Positions 5,772 through 8,018 of a stretch of 8,018 nt of DNA are shown here, one piece after another; position 1 is the first letter of the stretch; every line of letters begins with the position of its first letter. The stretch is from positions 1 through 8,018 of the forward strand of contig JAFPZV010000067.1 of the NCBI GenBank assembly GCA_017417085.1, in the 5' to 3' direction. The stretch comes from Deltaproteobacteria bacterium. GTDB lineage: Bacteria; Desulfobacterota; Desulfuromonadia; Desulfuromonadales; JAAYDE01. Made by a program: the position numbers and the translations under genes. The notes under the pieces were generated by a model, which was not told where the DNA came from, ran no database searches, and saw nothing but the letters and a program-made list of their open reading frames with translations.

Positions 5772-7817
5772 CTATATGCCAAATTCGCGCCCCAGGCCCT
5801 TGAGCGCGAAACTGAACATAACCTCCCGGTCATCCTCCCGGTCGCGGAAGGTCACGAACAGGCTCCAGCACTGGAATCGCCACTCAGCCCTGAGCACATG
5901 CTCCAGTTCCTTGTCATCTTTCAGATCGAAACGCCCCGAATAGCTCAAAAACAAAGGCGCCAGCAGAGTGGTGTTCACGGTACCCTGCAAATATTCATAA
6001 CGTTCGTCGCGGTAGCTGTAACCGGTACTCAGACCGTTGCCGCGGCTGTCATGTACCCCCACATAACAGCGGACAATCTCGAAATGCCGGCCATCGGGAT
6101 TCACATCGTACAGGGTATCGGTATCCAGATAGCTCCAGGTTGTAGGGCGTACAATAAGTTCCGTGCGCAGCGCCGAAAAAGGACGCGCATGCTCATCCCC
6201 GGGGTCACGTACCTCGTGGATATCATACTCCTGTCCAAGGCGTAGCCACAAAAATTCATGATAGCGTGTCTGTCCGTTCTCCTCCATGCGCGCCGTCAGA
6301 CGATTGACCAACGCATAGGAAACCTTGTTCTGTGCCTCAATGTTGTCCAGATAGTCAAATTGGGGCACGGAATGCTGGCTGTCCGAGGTGTCATAGGAAT
6401 AGCGGACTTCAGGCTGGATGACATGGCGCAACTTCTTGATGCGGCGGCCATTAACCATATAAACTCTTGACAGGCGGCTGGAGGCGGCCACGCTCAAATC
6501 CGCCGAGTTGAGATTGGTATCGTACTCGGAATCCCAGTACACCCGCTCTCTGCCCCCCATTTCGGTTTCCAGCTCGACAATGTTGCCCGGCTTGAACACG
6601 GCGCCCAGATAGGGACGCGCCATCAGACGGTTGCCATCCTCTCCGTCACGGCGCCAGAAGTAATTGTGGGAAGCATCAAAACCATAATAAATTGGCGAAG
6701 TGGTCAGTCGCTGGCGGATCAGAGACAGCCGCGTTTCCGGCAGGCGCTGGGCGATAACACCGCTGCGCTTTTCCAGATCCTTGATATACTTTATCTGGCT
6801 GCCCAGATTGAGCTTGCCCCAGTTGCGCTGGGCAAACAGCACGGTCTGCACGCTGTTCTTGTTGTACTCCTCGGCTTCCTGCCCAAAGTCCTCGAAGTAG
6901 TCCTTTTCATCGGCGTATTCCATATTCGCCACAATCCGCACATTGCCGGGAAGAAAACCCGTGTGCCGCCAGAGATAGGCCAGCCGGTCACCGCCCTCGT
7001 CAAAGCCGTTTACATGGTATACGTTGAAGTAACCTTTGTTGTCGTTCCTGAAAATGTAGCGGTAATCCACGCCCTTGCCCACACCCAGGCGGGACAGGTA
7101 GTCCAGATGGAACGTAGCGTCGGTGTTGCGGGAAATGGCCCAGTAAAAGGGCTGGAACATCTGGAAGCCCCGTTTTTCGGAATAGCCATACTTGGGAATG
7201 AGCAAACCCGTCTTGCGCTCGCTCACCGGATAGGCGAGATAGGGCAGATAGAAAACCGGCACATCCCCTATGTAAAAAAACGCATGCTTGCCCTGGGCGT
7301 AATCGCCCACGGTCACCTTGAGATCTTTGGCCCTGAAATGCCAGGAGGGCTTGTCGCCGTCGCAGGTGGTGAAGGTCGCCTCTTTGGCGGTGTAGTTGTT
7401 TTCATCCAGCCGGTACAACATGTCGGCGGCCAAATGGAAGTTCTTCTCCCGGACAAAGGCCCTGCTGTTGCGCAGCCAGCCCTCGCCGCTCTTCAGATTC
7501 AACTGGAAAGCATCACCGGAAAGCGAATTCTCCTGTTCATCCGACAGACGGACCCCCCCTTCGCCCCGCACATCGTCATTTTCCGGATTCCAAAGAATTT
7601 GATCGGAAAAAAGCCGCCATTTTCCCTGCTGCAGTATTACGTCCCCTTCCGCATGATAACCGCCTTCTTCCGGATCGTAGCGCAGTTGATCGGCGTTGAT
7701 CGTCACCGGGAGATTCTTTTGGGGAGGTTCGAAGCACCACCCGCAGTTCACGCAACCCAACAGGGCGAAAAGCCCCAGCAACTTTTTCGTTTTGGCGCTT
7801 GAAAGACGATTCGTCAT
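5772..7817 (-). CDS. lptD: LptD, outer-membrane LPS-assembly protein (OstA/Imp)
   Basis: 681 aa, the outer-membrane beta-barrel that, with lipoprotein LptE, inserts lipopolysaccharide into the outer leaflet. Signal peptide at about 1-28. An LptA-like OstA jellyroll follows at about 36-160: INADQLRYDPEEGGYHAEGD, the DVRGEGGVRL turn, and FTTCDGDKPSWHF with the conserved Cys152. The barrel fills about 200 to the end, with KTGLLIPKYGYSEKRGFQ as an early landmark and LKGLG near the C-terminus. Further Cys at 584 and 650 are candidates for the disulfides that LptD needs to mature, with N-terminal Cys22/25/28 as partners. It is shorter than the E. coli protein (784 aa), as is common elsewhere. The start is coupled to folC by an ATGA overlap (7814-7817), with GGAG at 7826-7829. 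Odd: a lipobox-like LLGC at 19-22. Confidence 0.95.
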   Translation of the reverse strand: MTNRLSSAKTKKLLGLFALLGCVNCGWCFEPPQKNLPVTINADQLRYDPEEGGYHAEGDVILQQGKWRLFSDQILWNPENDDVRGEGGVRLSDEQENSLSGDAFQLNLKSGEGWLRNSRAFVREKNFHLAADMLYRLDENNYTAKEATFTTCDGDKPSWHFRAKDLKVTVGDYAQGKHAFFYIGDVPVFYLPYLAYPVSERKTGLLIPKYGYSEKRGFQMFQPFYWAISRNTDATFHLDYLSRLGVGKGVDYRYIFRNDNKGYFNVYHVNGFDEGGDRLAYLWRHTGFLPGNVRIVANMEYADEKDYFEDFGQEAEEYNKNSVQTVLFAQRNWGKLNLGSQIKYIKDLEKRSGVIAQRLPETRLSLIRQRLTTSPIYYGFDASHNYFWRRDGEDGNRLMARPYLGAVFKPGNIVELETEMGGRERVYWDSEYDTNLNSADLSVAASSRLSRVYMVNGRRIKKLRHVIQPEVRYSYDTSDSQHSVPQFDYLDNIEAQNKVSYALVNRLTARMEENGQTRYHEFLWLRLGQEYDIHEVRDPGDEHARPFSALRTELIVRPTTWSYLDTDTLYDVNPDGRHFEIVRCYVGVHDSRGNGLSTGYSYRDERYEYLQGTVNTTLLAPLFLSYSGRFDLKDDKELEHVLRAEWRFQCWSLFVTFRDREDDREVMFSFALKGLGREFGI

Positions 7818-8018
7818 GCGCTTGTCTCCACGTAATGTTCCAGATACTCGCGGGCAGCCCCTACCAGAAACAGCGAACCCGCCACCAGAAGGGGCGTTTC
7901 GGTGCCACGCTGCCCAAGCGCTGCCTCCAGTGCAGCAGCGGGAGTGGCAAACGTTGCCGCGGCGACTCCATGCCGGCCGGCAAAATCCGCCAGCTTTTGC
8001 GGATCGACGGAAGCCTGA
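7814..8018 (-). CDS. folC: FolC, folylpolyglutamate/dihydrofolate synthase (C-terminal end, cut by window edge)
   Basis: Only the last 67 codons are in the window; the ATP-binding and central Mur-ligase domains lie beyond the right edge. FolC adds glutamate to folates in the cytosol and, in many bacteria, also makes dihydrofolate from dihydropteroate. Visible is the end of the Mur-ligase C-terminal domain: a Rossmann-like stretch ending 'TPLLVAGSLFLVGAAREYLE', where GSLFLVGxAR is the family's characteristic closing motif. The stop codon overlaps the lptD start as ATGA, so the two genes are translationally coupled. Whether it is mono- or bifunctional cannot be told from this fragment. Confidence 0.9.
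   Translation of the reverse strand, partial: QASVDPQKLADFAGRHGVAAATFATPAAALEAALGQRGTETPLLVAGSLFLVGAAREYLEHYVETSA

Noticed and set aside
5672..5833. 54-residue N-terminal extension of the ComEA-like protein
   Set aside because: It would overlap the lptD 3' end, precedes a complete signal peptide and ignores the strong ribosome binding site at 5678-5687.
6666..7802. Plus-strand open frame of 378 codons opposite lptD
   Set aside because: Antisense to well-conserved LptD segments, with no domain and no good ribosome binding site noticed.

Overview
The window looks like a chromosomal segment of a Gram-negative, diderm bacterium. It carries most of an outer-membrane Tol operon, the outer-membrane LPS-export protein LptD, and folC joined to lptD. 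Moderate-to-high GC genes, the folC-lptD pairing, the FtsB-like protein and a candidate sigma-54 promoter suggest a Desulfuromonadales/Pelobacter-Geobacter type organism (former Deltaproteobacteria). That placement is inference from gene order and protein style; no similarity search was possible.

Layout. (1) Positions 1-2800, minus strand: tolQ, tolR, tolA and the 5' part of tolB (running off the left edge). They are packed with 6-nt gaps and one 4-nt ATGA overlap. The products form the proton-driven envelope machine: TolQ/TolR motor in the inner membrane, TolA spanning the periplasm, TolB as periplasmic propeller. (2) Positions 2801-3029: an AT-rich divergent intergenic region. It holds a good sigma-70 promoter for tolQ, a sigma-54-like GG-N10-GC element facing the other way, and two related CCGGAAAC-type palindromic motifs. 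(3) Positions 3030-4552, plus strand: a two-gene unit of a flavodoxin-fold FMN/iron-sulfur-type oxidoreductase and an EamA/DMT-family transporter, overlapping by ATGA and closed by a strong hairpin terminator. (4) Positions 4684-8018, minus strand: folC (3' end only), lptD, a ComEA-like secreted helix-hairpin-helix protein with an internal five-unit tandem repeat, and an FtsB/DivIC-type division protein.

Most genes are ordinary core envelope and metabolism genes. The unusual parts are: the nearly identical 63-bp repeats in the ComEA-like gene; the Pro/Lys-rich TonB-like linker of TolA with its own 18-bp repeats; the lipobox-like and Cys-rich N-terminus of LptD; a Cys-to-Asp change in the cluster-type motif of the flavoprotein; and the possible dual control region between tolQ and the flavoprotein gene. 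I found no RNA genes, CRISPR arrays, insertion sequences or prophage genes, and no convincing wholly new system.
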